From: Pseudomonas lini
GTDB lineage: Bacteria; Pseudomonadota; Gammaproteobacteria; Pseudomonadales; Pseudomonadaceae
Direction of reading: 5' to 3'
DNA length: 64,000 nt
Assembly: GCF_964063345.1 (NCBI RefSeq)
Contig: NZ_OZ061318.1
Span: 992,001 to 1,056,000 of the forward strand
Shown here piece after piece: positions 16,103-26,450 of the stretch (positions are counted from its first letter, which is position 1; the number at the start of each line of letters is the position of its first letter). The notes under the pieces are model-generated. The model was not told the origin of the DNA and did no database searches. It saw only the letters and a list, made by a program, of their open reading frames with translations. Position numbers and translations under genes: made by a program.

Positions 16103-18730
16103 TTAAGCCTTGGCTGATGGACGCTTGTCTTCAACCGTCCACTTGCCGCCGTCGTAATACGCCTTCCAGCCAGTCGGCTTACCGTCGACCTCTGTCTGCA
16201 CGTATTGCTCTTTGGTCTTGCGACTGTAACGAATTACCGAAGGGAGGCCATCCGGATCTTTCTTCGGCGCTTCGCAGAGGAAGTGATACTTCGGATCGAT
16301 CTCATCCTTGTGCGGCACGATTTCCATCACCAGCGGAGCACGGGTCTCGCGGTTTTTCGGAAACTGACTGGCCGCCAGGAACAGGCCGGAAGCACCGTCG
16401 CGCAGGATGTAGGTGTCGTTGACCTTTTCGCATTTGAGCTCAGGCATCTTCACCGGGTCCATCTTCGGCGGCGCCGCATCACCGCTTTTCAACAGTTTGC
16501 GGGTGTTCTTGCAGGTGGCGTTGGTGCAACCGAAGAACTTGCCGAAACGACCGGTCTTGAGCTGCATCTCGCTGCCGCACTTGTCGCATTCCAGGCTCGG
16601 ACCTTCGTAGCCCTTGATGCGATAGGTGCCCTCTTCGATTTCGTAGCCAGAGCAATCCGGGTTGTTACCGCAGATATGCAGCTTGCGCTTCTCATCGAGC
16701 AGATAAGCGTCCATGGCCGTGCTGCAGATCGGGCAGCGATGCTTGCCACGCAATACCAGCGACTCGGACTCACCTTCGTCGTCCGCGGCGATTTCATCGC
16801 CCGGCACCAGGTTGACGGTGGCTTTGCAGCGCTCTTTCGGCGGCAGGCTGTAGCCCGAGCAACCGAGGAATACGCCTGTCGAAGCTGTACGAATCTGCAT
16901 CGGACGACCGCACAACACGCACGGAATGTCAGTCATTACCGGCTGGTTGGCGCGCATGCCGCCTTCGGCGCTTTCAGCCACTTCGAGTTTCTTCTTGAAG
17001 TCGCCGTAGAACTCGTCGAGCACGTTTTTCCAGTCGCGTTCGCCCTGAGCCACGTCATCGAGGTTCTCTTCCATGCCGGCGGTGAAGCCGTAGTCCATGA
17101 GATTGGAGAAGCTCTCGGCCAGACGCTCGGTGACGATGTCGCCCATCTTTTCCGAGTAGAAACGACGGTTGTGCAGCGCCACGTAGCCGCGGTCCTGGAT
17201 GGTCGAAATGATCGCCGCGTAGGTCGAAGGACGACCGATGCCGCGTTTTTCCATTTCTTTCACCAGACTCGCTTCCGAGTAACGCGCCGGCGGCTTGGTG
17301 AAGTGCTGGGTCGGATCAAGCTTGATCAGCTTCATCGCGTCGCCCTGGGCCATGTCCGGCAGCACATCGTCATCGCCAGGCTTGGCAATTTGCGGCATGA
17401 CGCGGGTGTAACCGTCGAACTTCAGGATGCGGCCCTTGGCACGCAGCTCGAAGTCGCCGGCACCGACGGTAACCGTGGTCGACAGGTATTGCGCCGGCAG
17501 CATCTGGCAGGCCAGGAACTGGCGCCAGATCAGCTCGTAAAGCCGCTCGGCATCACGTTCCATGCCCGACAGCTTGCTTGGCTCGGTATTGGCGTCGGAC
17601 GGACGAATCGCTTCGTGAGCCTCTTGTGCGCCTTCCTTGCTGCTGTAGACGTTTGGGTTTTCCGGCAGGTACTTCTTGCCGAACTCGCCTTCAATATAGG
17701 TACGCGCCATCGTCACGGCATCGGCCGAGAGGTTGGTGGAGTCGGTACGCATATACGTGATGTAGCCGGCTTCGTACAAACGCTGGGCCATCATCATGGT
17801 TTTCTTCACACCGAAGCCCAGGCGGTTACTCGCGGCCTGTTGCAGGGTGGAGGTGATGAACGGTGCCGACGGCTTGCTGCTGGTCGGTTTGTCTTCGCGT
17901 TTTACGATGCTGTAGCTGGAAGCCTTGAGCTTTTCCAGCGCGGCCATGGCCTGGGCTTCGTTCAGCGGCTTGAAGGCTTCGCCTTTCTCGCGGGCTACGT
18001 CGAAGCGCACGGTCGCGCCCTTGGCGGTGCCGAGGTCGGCATGAACTTCCCAGTACTCTTCCGGGTTGAACGCGCGGATTTCACGCTCACGCTCGACCAC
18101 CAGCTTCACGGCAACCGATTGCACGCGACCGGCAGACAGGCCACGGGCGACCTTGGCCCATAGCAGCGGCGAAACCATGTAACCCACCACGCGGTCGAGG
18201 AAGCGACGCGCCTGCTGGGCGTTTACTCGATCGATGTCCAGCTCGCCCGGTTTGGAGAAGGCTTCCTGGATCGCTTTCTTGGTGATTTCGTTGAACACCA
18301 CGCGCTTATAGCGGCTGTCGTCACCACCGATGGCTTCGCGCAGGTGCCAGGCAATGGCTTCCCCCTCGCGATCCAAGTCGGTTGCGAGATAGATGGTGTC
18401 AGCATCTTTGGCGAGCCGGCGCAGCTCTTCGATGACTTTTTCCTTGCCCGGGAGGATCTCGTACTTGGCTTTCCAGCCATGATCGGGATCGACACCCATG
18501 CGCGAGACCAGCTGCTTGCGCGCTTTCTCTTTCGGCGTGAGCACCGGACCTTCACCTGCGGCGGCCTTGCCGCGCTTGGCGGCAGGCTCTTTGCTGGCGC
18601 TAGCCGAACCGCTGGTGGGCAGGTCTCGGATATGGCCGATACTCGACTTCACCACGTATTGGTTACCCAGATACTTGTTGATGGTCTTGGCCTTAGCCGG
18701 GGATTCCACAATGACCAGCGATTTGCCCAT
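16103..18730 (-). CDS. topA: DNA topoisomerase I
   Basis: Type IA topoisomerase that relaxes negative supercoils. 875 residues: TOPRIM domain at the N-terminus ([31 protein letters not shown]), the active-site tyrosine Y326 in [11 protein letters not shown], and three C-terminal zinc ribbons (CVLCGRPM...[11 protein letters not shown]...[15 protein letters not shown]...CTNATC). A lysine/alanine-rich insert after residue 40 ([18 protein letters not shown]) is typical of pseudomonad TopA. Start [10 protein letters not shown]. It lies 114 nt downstream of the DUF1653 gene on the same strand and probably has its own promoter. Confidence 0.98.
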   Translation of the reverse strand: MGKSLVIVESPAKAKTINKYLGNQYVVKSSIGHIRDLPTSGSASASKEPAAKRGKAAAGEGPVLTPKEKARKQLVSRMGVDPDHGWKAKYEILPGKEKVIEELRRLAKDADTIYLATDLDREGEAIAWHLREAIGGDDSRYKRVVFNEITKKAIQEAFSKPGELDIDRVNAQQARRFLDRVVGYMVSPLLWAKVARGLSAGRVQSVAVKLVVEREREIRAFNPEEYWEVHADLGTAKGATVRFDVAREKGEAFKPLNEAQAMAALEKLKASSYSIVKREDKPTSSKPSAPFITSTLQQAASNRLGFGVKKTMMMAQRLYEAGYITYMRTDSTNLSADAVTMARTYIEGEFGKKYLPENPNVYSSKEGAQEAHEAIRPSDANTEPSKLSGMERDAERLYELIWRQFLACQMLPAQYLSTTVTVGAGDFELRAKGRILKFDGYTRVMPQIAKPGDDDVLPDMAQGDAMKLIKLDPTQHFTKPPARYSEASLVKEMEKRGIGRPSTYAAIISTIQDRGYVALHNRRFYSEKMGDIVTERLAESFSNLMDYGFTAGMEENLDDVAQGERDWKNVLDEFYGDFKKKLEVAESAEGGMRANQPVMTDIPCVLCGRPMQIRTASTGVFLGCSGYSLPPKERCKATVNLVPGDEIAADDEGESESLVLRGKHRCPICSTAMDAYLLDEKRKLHICGNNPDCSGYEIEEGTYRIKGYEGPSLECDKCGSEMQLKTGRFGKFFGCTNATCKNTRKLLKSGDAAPPKMDPVKMPELKCEKVNDTYILRDGASGLFLAASQFPKNRETRAPLVMEIVPHKDEIDPKYHFLCEAPKKDPDGLPSVIRYSRKTKEQYVQTEVDGKPTGWKAYYDGGKWTVEDKRPSAKA

Positions 18731-18844
18731 GGATCAGAAAATTCCTGAATTCTAGAAGTGAAAGGCGGTTGGCGCCTGACGCGGCACCGCTATATATAGT
18801 GGCTACAAGGTGAGGTCAAGCGCAGGGTTCTGCGCGCACTCCCC

Positions 18845-19081
18845 TTATGGCTGCGGAAAAACGCTCGGTTCGGCTTGCACCAAAGCAAAGCGTGGCACCT
18901 GTTCGCCGTCAACCTCGACCGACTCCAGGAACATGCTCAAGGGGCGCACCCAAAAGCCGTAATCGCCATACAGGGCTTGGTAGAAGACCACTTCCTCTTC
19001 GGTTTCCGAATGCCGCGCAACCGCGAATACGCGGTACTGCGGACCTTTGTAATGTTCGTAGAGCCCAGGTTGTATCGGCAT
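18845..19081 (-). CDS. DUF1653 family protein
   Basis: A 78-residue protein with the whole DUF1653 signature: GLYEHYKGPQYRVFAVARHSE, EVVFYQALYGDYGFWVRPLSMF. The fold is thought to be SH3-like and the function is unknown. Upstream of topA on the same strand. The sequence immediately before the ATG (TTTCAGTGAGGGCCAAAGC) contains GAGGG about 9 nt upstream, supporting this start. Confidence 0.88.
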   Translation of the reverse strand: MPIQPGLYEHYKGPQYRVFAVARHSETEEEVVFYQALYGDYGFWVRPLSMFLESVEVDGEQVPRFALVQAEPSVFPQP

Positions 19082-19132
19082 GCTTTGGCCCTCACTGAAA
19101 TTTTTTCAAAATAAAAACAAAATAAATCCGGA

Positions 19133-19163
19133 AAAACAAAAACCGGGGCACTTGGCCCCGGCT
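19133..19163 (-). terminator. Intrinsic terminator of fadBA
   Basis: CCGGGGC-acttg-GCCCCGG followed on the minus strand by TTTTTGTTTTT, 17 nt past the fadA stop. A strong classical terminator for the operon. Confidence 0.92.
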
Positions 19164-19179
19164 TCCATCAGCGAAACGC

Positions 19180-20361
<1,182 letters not shown>

Positions 20362-20385
20362 TCACTCTCGCTCTAGTGTGGGCGC

Positions 20386-22533
20386 TTAACCGAAGAAGCT
20401 CTGACCGTTCTTGGCCATTTCACGCAGCTTCGCGGTCGGGTGGTACAGCGCGCCCAAATCAGCGTACTGGTCAGCCAGGGCAACGAACGCTGCAACACCG
20501 ATCGAGTCGATGTAGCGCAGCGCACCGCCACGGAATGGAGGGAAACCAATACCGTAGACCAGACCCATGTCAGCTTCGGCGGCGGTTTCGACGATGCGGT
20601 CTTCCAGGCAACGCACGGTTTCCAGGCACAGAGGGATCATCATCCAGTTGATGATGTCTTCGTCAGTGACTTCGCGCTGTTCGAACACGATTGGCTTGAG
20701 CACTTCCAGCACCGAAGGATCGGCGACTTTCTTCTGCTTGCCGCGCTTGTCGGTCTCGTAGGCGTAGAAGCCCTTGCCATTCTTCTGGCCCAGGCGCTTG
20801 GCTTCGTAGAGCACGTCGACGGCCGAACGGCGATCGTCCTTCATACGATCCGGGAAGCCTTCAGCCATTACATCGCGACCGTGGTGACCGGTGTCGATGC
20901 CGACCACGTCCATCAGGTACGCCGGGCCCATCGGCCAGCCGAATTTTTCCATGACCTTGTCGATGCGGACGAAGTCCACACCGGCGCTGACCAGTTTGGC
21001 GAAACCGCCGAAGTACGGGAACAGCACGCGGTTGACCAGGAAGCCCGGGCAGTCGTTGACGACGATCGGGTTCTTGCCCATTTTCTTGGCGTAGGCAACG
21101 GTGGTGGCAACGGCCACTTCGCTGGACTTCTCGCCACGGATCACTTCAACCAGCGGCATCATGTGCACCGGGTTGAAGAAGTGCATGCCGACGAAGTTTT
21201 CCGGACGCTTGAGGGCTTTGGCCAGCAAGGTGATGGAAATGGTCGAGGTGTTGGACGCGAGGATGGTGTCCTCTTTGACCTTGCCTTCAACTTCGGCCAG
21301 TACGGCTTGCTTGACCTTCGGGTTCTCGACAACGGCTTCGACGACCAGGTCGACGTGACCGAAATCGCCGTAGGACAGGGTCGGACGAATGCCATTGAGC
21401 ACTTCGGCCATCTTCGCCGCGGTCATGCGACCTTTATCAACGCGGCCCACCAGCAGCTTGGCGGCTTCAGCCAGACCTTGCTCAATGCCGTGCTCGTTGA
21501 TGTCTTTCATCAGGATCGGCGTACCTTTGGAGGCCGACTGATAAGCGATACCGCCACCCATGATGCCGGCGCCCAATACAGCAGCCTGCTTCACGTCCTT
21601 GGCGATTTCGTCGTAGGCCTTGGCCTTTTTCTTCAGCTCCTGATCGTTCAGGAACAGACCGATCAAGCTCTGCGCGGCAGAGGTCTTGGCCAGTTTGACG
21701 AAACCGGTGGCTTCGACTTCCAGCGCTTTGTCACGACCGAAGTTCGCGGCTTTCTGGATGGTTTTGATCGCTTCAACCGGTGCCGGGTAGTTCGGGCCTG
21801 CTTGACCGGCCACGAAACCTTTGGCGGTTTCGAACGACATCATTTGTTCGATGGCGTTGAGCTTGAGCTTTTCGAGCTTCGGCTGACGCTTGGCCTTGTA
21901 GTCAAACTCACCGGAGATGGCGCCTTTGACCAAATTCAGAGCCGCTTCCTGCAGTTTCTCTAGAGCAACCACGGCGTCGACAGCACCGACTTTCAACGCG
22001 TCTTCAGCGCGGTTTTCCTTACCGGCGGCAATCCACTCGATGGCGTTGTCGGCACCGATGATGCGCGGCAAACGCACAGTACCGCCGAAGCCCGGGTAGA
22101 TGCCCAGCTTGACTTCCGGCAGACCGATTTTGGCGGTATTGGCCATGACGCGGAAATCTGCCGCCAGGCACATTTCCAGACCGCCGCCCAGTGCGATGCC
22201 ATTGATCGCGGCGACAGTCGGGACGTTGAGGTCTTCGAAATCGCTGAAAATCTTGTTGGCTTCGAGGTTACCAGCAACAAGCTCTGCATCCGGCAGCTTG
22301 AAGTTGTCGACGAATTCGGTGATGTCGGCGCCGACGATGAACACGTCCTTGCCACTGCTGACGATCACACCCTTGATCGAAGCATCTGCCTTGATGGTGT
22401 CTACGGCCTGACGCAGTTCGTTCAGGGTAAGACGGTTGAACTTGTTGACGGACTCACCCTTGAGGTCGAATTTCAATTCGACGATGCCACTTTCAAGAGC
22501 CTTAACCGTGATGGCTTTACCTTCGTAAATCAT
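20386..22533 (-). CDS. fadB: Fatty acid oxidation complex subunit FadB
   Basis: Multifunctional alpha subunit: enoyl-CoA hydratase, 3-hydroxyacyl-CoA dehydrogenase and epimerase/isomerase. 715 residues. The N-terminal crotonase domain has the catalytic pair E120 (GGGLE) and E140 (GLPE); the NAD-binding GAGIMGGG is at 321-328; the dehydrogenase His is H451 in [13 protein letters not shown] 22533 is chosen for GGAG 9 nt upstream and because the protein then begins MIYEGKAI as in the family; the open frame further upstream is non-coding. First gene of fadBA. In P. aeruginosa this operon is PsrA-controlled, and psrA is encoded about 9 kb away here. Confidence 0.97.
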   Translation of the reverse strand: MIYEGKAITVKALESGIVELKFDLKGESVNKFNRLTLNELRQAVDTIKADASIKGVIVSSGKDVFIVGADITEFVDNFKLPDAELVAGNLEANKIFSDFEDLNVPTVAAINGIALGGGLEMCLAADFRVMANTAKIGLPEVKLGIYPGFGGTVRLPRIIGADNAIEWIAAGKENRAEDALKVGAVDAVVALEKLQEAALNLVKGAISGEFDYKAKRQPKLEKLKLNAIEQMMSFETAKGFVAGQAGPNYPAPVEAIKTIQKAANFGRDKALEVEATGFVKLAKTSAAQSLIGLFLNDQELKKKAKAYDEIAKDVKQAAVLGAGIMGGGIAYQSASKGTPILMKDINEHGIEQGLAEAAKLLVGRVDKGRMTAAKMAEVLNGIRPTLSYGDFGHVDLVVEAVVENPKVKQAVLAEVEGKVKEDTILASNTSTISITLLAKALKRPENFVGMHFFNPVHMMPLVEVIRGEKSSEVAVATTVAYAKKMGKNPIVVNDCPGFLVNRVLFPYFGGFAKLVSAGVDFVRIDKVMEKFGWPMGPAYLMDVVGIDTGHHGRDVMAEGFPDRMKDDRRSAVDVLYEAKRLGQKNGKGFYAYETDKRGKQKKVADPSVLEVLKPIVFEQREVTDEDIINWMMIPLCLETVRCLEDRIVETAAEADMGLVYGIGFPPFRGGALRYIDSIGVAAFVALADQYADLGALYHPTAKLREMAKNGQSFFG

Positions 22534-22896
22534 CAACTGATCTCCACGATATGGAAGCTGAACAGTACACGTCGGACGCAGGCGAGTGGCTCGGCAGGGA
22601 CGTTTATCCGTCAATGCTAACGCCATCTCACCCGGCACACCCGCCAACGCGATAGTCGGGATTCTGTAGGAGCATTCTGTAATACAAACGCTCAATTCAT
22701 ACGCCCGTTTGATTTGGGTATGTCACCTTCACGGAATTTCCGGCAATTGTCAATCGCCCAAAATACTGGTTGAAACGCGACTTTCCGGTCACTTCCGTAC
22801 CACGAAGCCTTGAACACGCAGGATGCATGCGAGACCATTCATAGAATCAATAGTTAGAAAAGTCGCCCTAATTAGCGGCAGCCTGTGTTTAACAAG
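22534..22896. other. fadB upstream region without a gene
   Basis: About 360 nt hold the fadBA promoter, but I could not place a -35/-10 pair with confidence. Frames here are short and lack Shine-Dalgarno sequences. Together with the sRNA and repeat that follow, the stretch to 23146 has no protein gene I can support. Confidence 0.5.
22685..22711. promoter_or_regulatory. Widely spaced CAAAC...GTTTG pair upstream of fadB
   Basis: CAAAC (22685-22689) and GTTTG (22707-22711) are PsrA-type half-sites but 17 nt apart instead of 2-4, about 150 nt upstream of fadB. Weak candidate only. Confidence 0.2.
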
Positions 22897-22903
22897 CTAC
22901 GCT
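22897..22903 (+). promoter_or_regulatory. Sigma-S-like -10 element
   Basis: GCTACGCT fits the RpoS -10 consensus KCTAYRCT exactly. It would start transcription near 22909-22911, leading into the predicted small RNA. No canonical -35 is apparent upstream, which is usual for RpoS promoters. Confidence 0.5.
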
Positions 22904-22909
22904 GGCGGG

Positions 22910-23024
22910 ACTCTGAAGAAAAAATCTGAACGCTTTTGACGAATGTCCAGCGTAAGATCAGCGCACAAAGAATTACCGGCCTGCCTGGCCAACCTCAGCC
23001 CGATGATGATGTCGGGCTTTTTAT
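22910..23024 (+). ncRNA. Predicted small RNA (RgsA/P16-like in size and signals)
   Basis: About 115 nt between an RpoS-type -10 element and an intrinsic terminator (AGCCCGA-tgatgatg-TCGGGCT then TTTTATT, 22997-23024). A second small stem GGCC-tgcct-GGCC precedes the terminator. No ORF with a ribosome-binding site spans it. Size, RpoS-like promoter and terminator recall the Pseudomonas sRNA RgsA (P16), about 120 nt and RpoS-dependent, but I cannot confirm identity from memory of its sequence. The transcript is divergent from fadBA. Confidence 0.5.
22997..23024 (+). terminator. Intrinsic terminator of the predicted sRNA
   Basis: A 7-bp stem AGCCCGA/TCGGGCT with an 8-nt loop, followed by TTTTATT. 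There is no + strand gene upstream that it could serve except an unannotated transcript. Confidence 0.8.
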
Positions 23025-23055
23025 TGCCTGTCTGTCAGGCGACGACGCGCCACTG

Positions 23056-23135
23056 TGTAGGAGCTGCCGCAGGCGGCGATCTTTTGATGTTGCTCTTAAA
23101 AACAAAATCAAAAGATCCCAGCCTGCGGCAGCTCC
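23056..23135. repeat. Second-family inverted repeat (GAGCTGCCGCAGGC)
   Basis: A perfect 14-bp inverted pair, GAGCTGCCGCAGGC (23061-23074) and GCCTGCGGCAGCTC (23121-23134), with inner arms GATCTTTTGAT and ATCAAAAGATC. A related copy lies at 28381-28518. Distinct from the main REP family. Confidence 0.85.
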
Positions 23136-23146
23136 CGGATCGGATT

Positions 23147-23584
23147 TCAGGCCAGCGCTTTCAGCAGCGCATCAATGTCCTGCAAAACATTCGATTCGCC
23201 CTTCTCGCCCCAATACAGGGCAATCATTTGCTTGTCTGCCTCGACCTTGTAGACGTTGGCAGGCAATTTTTCGAAATGATTCAGCAGCATCCCATCCTCA
23301 CAGACCTCCTGCCACTGATTGACCCACACACCCGGCGCCTTCTGCCAATAACTCCAGCACGCCGGGCGCGTGCCACGGCGCGGCCGATGGTACTGGGCGC
23401 AAGGGCTCGGCGGTTCCTCGTTCAGCCAGTGCGGCCATTCCTGGGGCGCCAGTTGCATGGCCAGGCCAATGCGCCGCGCCTCCATGCGCAGGGCCATGCG
23501 CCCGCTCTGGGCACGAGACGGTCGCAACCACGCCAGCGGGCTCAAGACCACTAGCAGGATTGACACCACTATCCAGACCGTCAT
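23147..23584 (-). CDS. Small membrane-anchored hypothetical protein
   Basis: 145 residues with an N-terminal transmembrane or signal-anchor segment (MTVWIVVSILLVVLSPLAWL) followed by a basic stretch (RPSRAQSGRMALRMEARRIG) and a soluble domain rich in tryptophan (WSYWQKAPGVWVNQWQEV). I do not recognise a characterised family; PA3016-type genes of this sort occur next to fadB in Pseudomonas. ATG 23584 is preferred because GGGAG lies about 9 nt upstream and the anchor then begins the protein. Divergent from the universal stress gene. Confidence 0.72.
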   Translation of the reverse strand: MTVWIVVSILLVVLSPLAWLRPSRAQSGRMALRMEARRIGLAMQLAPQEWPHWLNEEPPSPCAQYHRPRRGTRPACWSYWQKAPGVWVNQWQEVCEDGMLLNHFEKLPANVYKVEADKQMIALYWGEKGESNVLQDIDALLKALA

Positions 23585-23688
23585 ATCTGTACTCCCGATT
23601 CTTGATGAGCGCATTGAGTCACTTTGAAACCGATGCGCTTGAAACCAGCCATACTTACCAATATTGCAATCCTCAGGAGGAGCACCTC

Positions 23689-24126
23689 ATGCCCTACCAC
23701 CACATTCTGGTCGCTGTAGATCTAACCGAAGAGTGCGATCCTGTAATCCACCGAGCTCGCGAACTCTCGGTGAGCAATGGCGCGAAGCTGTCCCTGGTGC
23801 ATATCGTCGAACCAATGGCCATGGCCTTTGGTGGCGACGTGCCGATGGACCTTTCCCAGTTGCAACAGCAACAATTCGATCAGGCCAAAGAGCGCCTTGA
23901 GCGATTAATCCTTAAGTATCCGGAGCTCTCCAAGGAATACAGTCACTTGACCTACGGCCAGCCGCGTCAGGAGATTCACCACCTTGCCAAGGAGCAAACC
24001 TGCGACCTGATCGTGGTGGGCAGTCATGGCCGACACGGCTTGGCACTGCTGCTCGGCTCCACCGCCAATGACGTACTCCACGGCGCGCCTTGCGATGTGC
24101 TGGCGGTTCGCCTGATCAAAAGCTGA
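23689..24126 (+). CDS. Universal stress protein, UspA family
   Basis: A 145-residue single Usp domain. HILVAVDLTEE at the N-terminus and the nucleotide-binding loop VVGSHGRHGLALLLGSTANDVL near the C-terminus match the ATP-binding G-2x-G-9x-G(S/T) signature, so it probably binds ATP. ATG 23689 has a strong CAGGAGGAG 9-14 nt upstream. Monocistronic, ended by a REP pair and a terminator. The exact stress stimulus cannot be read from the sequence. Confidence 0.92.
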   Translation: MPYHHILVAVDLTEECDPVIHRARELSVSNGAKLSLVHIVEPMAMAFGGDVPMDLSQLQQQQFDQAKERLERLILKYPELSKEYSHLTYGQPRQEIHHLAKEQTCDLIVVGSHGRHGLALLLGSTANDVLHGAPCDVLAVRLIKS

Positions 24127-24136
24127 CAACCCATAC

Positions 24137-24230
24137 CCTGTGGGAGCGAGCCTGCTCGCGAAGGCGGTGTCACAGTCGACAGATTTGTTGGATGTTAAAC
24201 CGTCTTCGCGAGCAGGCTCGCTCCCACAGG
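24137..24230. repeat. REP palindrome pair
   Basis: Near-perfect inverted units (CCTGTGGGAGCGAGCCTGC and GCAGGCTCGCTCCCACAGG) lie between convergent usp and uup. Confidence 0.9.
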
Positions 24231-24265
24231 GGATCTAACGCAGCCAGTAGATCGCATTTCATACG

Positions 24266-24305
24266 AAAAGCCCGGCGCTCATCACTGAACGCCGGGCTTT
24301 TTTTA
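24266..24305. terminator. Bidirectional terminator usp/uup
   Basis: AAAAGCCCGGCG...CGCCGGGCTTTTTTT, an 8-10 bp stem with A and T tracts, just past the uup stop. Confidence 0.9.
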
Positions 24306-24317
24306 TCGCCGGATCAA

Positions 24318-26237
24318 TCAGGCATCCAGCTCGGCCCAGCGCTCGACCATCACGTCGAGTTCAGCCTGCAACTGCTCAAGCTGAGCGATCACCGCAGCCG
24401 TCTCGGCAGCCGGACGCTGATAGAAGCCGGCATCTGCCATCTGCGCTTCAACCACCACGATCTGCTGCTCCATGGCTTCGATCTGACTCGGCAACATTTC
24501 CAGCTCACGCTGCAACTTGTAACTGAGCTTTTTCTTTGCCACCGGCGCCTCTACTGCCGCAGCGACTGGCGCGGGTTCAGCAGTGACGACAGCCGAGCTC
24601 AGGTCGGCCTTGCCGGACTTGCTCTCGGTCACGCCCAGCAGGCGCGGCGAGCCGCCCTGACGCAGCCAGTCCTGATACCCACCGACGTATTCGCGAACCT
24701 TGCCTTCGCCTTCGAAGACCAGGGTACTGGTGACCACGTTGTCGAGGAATGCCCGGTCGTGGCTGACCATCAGCACGGTGCCGTTGAAGGTCAGCAATAC
24801 CTCTTCCAGCAGCTCGAGGGTTTCCACGTCCAGGTCGTTGGTCGGTTCGTCGAGTACCAGCAGGTTCGCCGGTTTGCTGAACAGTTTGGCCAGCAACAGA
24901 CGGGCACGCTCACCACCGGACAGCGCCTTGACCGGCGTGCGGGCACGCTGCGGGCTGAACAGGAAGTCGCCGAGGTAGCTCAACACATGGCGGCTCTGAC
25001 CATCGATATCGATAAAGTCGCGACCTTCGGCCACGTTGTCGATCACGGTCTTTTCCAGGTCCAGCTGATGGCGCAACTGGTCGAAGTAGGCCACGTCGAT
25101 GCGTGTCCCCTCTTCCACTTTGCCGCTGGTCGGTTGCAGGCCGCTGAGCATCAGTTTCAGCAGCGTGGTCTTGCCGGTACCGTTGGCGCCGAGCAGACCG
25201 ATACGGTCGCCGCGCGTCAGGACCATCGAGAAATCCTTGATCAGGAACGGGCCACCCGGGTGAGCGAAGCTCACGTTCTCGAGGACCATGACCTGCTTGC
25301 CGGACTTGTCGGCGGTATCCAACTGAATGTTGGCCTTGCCGGTGCGCTCACGACGCTCGCTACGCTCAACGCGCAAGGCTTTCAATGCGCGAACGCGGCC
25401 TTCGTTACGGGTGCGGCGAGCCTTGATGCCTTGGCGGATCCAGACTTCTTCCTGGGCCAGTTTCTTGTCGAACAGCGCGTTGGCGGTTTCTTCAGCAGCC
25501 AGAGTCGCCTCTTTGTGCACGAGGAAACTGGCGTAGTCGCCGTTCCAGTCGATCAGGCCGCCACGATCCAGTTCCAGGATGCGGGTCGCAAGGTTCTGCA
25601 GGAATGAACGGTCGTGCGTGATGAACAACACGGCGCCCTGGAAATCCTTCAGCGCTTCTTCGAGCCAGGCAATTGCACCGATGTCCAGGTGGTTGGTCGG
25701 CTCATCGAGCAGCAGCAGATCCGGTTCGGAAACCAGCGCCTGAGCCAGCAGGACGCGACGACGCCAGCCGCCGGACAATTCGGCGAGGGTCTTGTCGGCC
25801 GGCAGTTGCAAGCGGCTCAAGGTGCTGTCGACCAGTTGCTGCAAACGCCAGCCGTCGCGGGCTTCGAGGTCGTGCTGGACATGCATCAGTTTGTCCAGAT
25901 CGGCGTCGGTGACGATGTTCTGGCTCAGGTGGTGGTACTGCGCGAGCAGCTCGCCGACACCGTCCAGGCCCTCGGCAACCACGTCGAACACGGTCCGCTC
26001 GTCGGCTACCGGCAATTCTTGCGGCAATTCGCCAATCTTTAGGCCAGGTGCGCGCCAAACAGAGCCTTCATCGGGCTTCTGGTCGCCCTTGACGAGCTTC
26101 ATCATGCTGGACTTGCCAGTGCCGTTGCGGCCGATGATGCACACCCGCTCACCACGGGCGATCTGCCAGGACACCTTGTCCAACAACGGCATAGCGCCGA
26201 AAGCAAGGGACACATCGCTGAATTTGAGCAGGGTCAT
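24318..26237 (-). CDS. uup: ABC-F ATPase Uup
   Basis: A soluble tandem ABC protein of the ABC-F type (no membrane domain), 639 residues. First cassette: Walker A GRNGTGKSS, signature LSGGWRRRVLLAQAL, Walker B LLLLDEPTNHLD. Second: GANGTGKTT, LSGGERARLLLAKL, LLVLDEPTNDLD. The inter-domain linker is basic, and the C-terminal about 80 residues form a coiled coil (LQRELEMLPSQIEAMEQQ) characteristic of Uup, which binds DNA and has been tied to transposon precise excision and ribosome function. ATG 26237 begins MTLLKFSDVSLAFG. Divergent from slt. Confidence 0.94.
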   Translation of the reverse strand: MTLLKFSDVSLAFGAMPLLDKVSWQIARGERVCIIGRNGTGKSSMMKLVKGDQKPDEGSVWRAPGLKIGELPQELPVADERTVFDVVAEGLDGVGELLAQYHHLSQNIVTDADLDKLMHVQHDLEARDGWRLQQLVDSTLSRLQLPADKTLAELSGGWRRRVLLAQALVSEPDLLLLDEPTNHLDIGAIAWLEEALKDFQGAVLFITHDRSFLQNLATRILELDRGGLIDWNGDYASFLVHKEATLAAEETANALFDKKLAQEEVWIRQGIKARRTRNEGRVRALKALRVERSERRERTGKANIQLDTADKSGKQVMVLENVSFAHPGGPFLIKDFSMVLTRGDRIGLLGANGTGKTTLLKLMLSGLQPTSGKVEEGTRIDVAYFDQLRHQLDLEKTVIDNVAEGRDFIDIDGQSRHVLSYLGDFLFSPQRARTPVKALSGGERARLLLAKLFSKPANLLVLDEPTNDLDVETLELLEEVLLTFNGTVLMVSHDRAFLDNVVTSTLVFEGEGKVREYVGGYQDWLRQGGSPRLLGVTESKSGKADLSSAVVTAEPAPVAAAVEAPVAKKKLSYKLQRELEMLPSQIEAMEQQIVVVEAQMADAGFYQRPAAETAAVIAQLEQLQAELDVMVERWAELDA

Positions 26238-26450
26238 GAGCTTCTCCAAAAACCGGGCGCGCATTCTACCTGACTTGAGGCTTCAGAAGGCCGGCAATTT
26301 CAATGTCGAAGCACTCTGCACAACAATTGTTGCGAACTTGTGCCGACAGCTCGGCAAAGCTTTCGCCCGCTGCTGGCAAAAGGCTAAGCTACAGATAATT
26401 CAGTGCCGCTCTCGCCGGCACTTGTCATGATTTCTCTGCCCGGACGTCTC

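Noticed and set aside
16205..18163. A 652-codon open frame antisense to topA
   Set aside because: Shadow frame of topA with no ribosome-binding site or domain.
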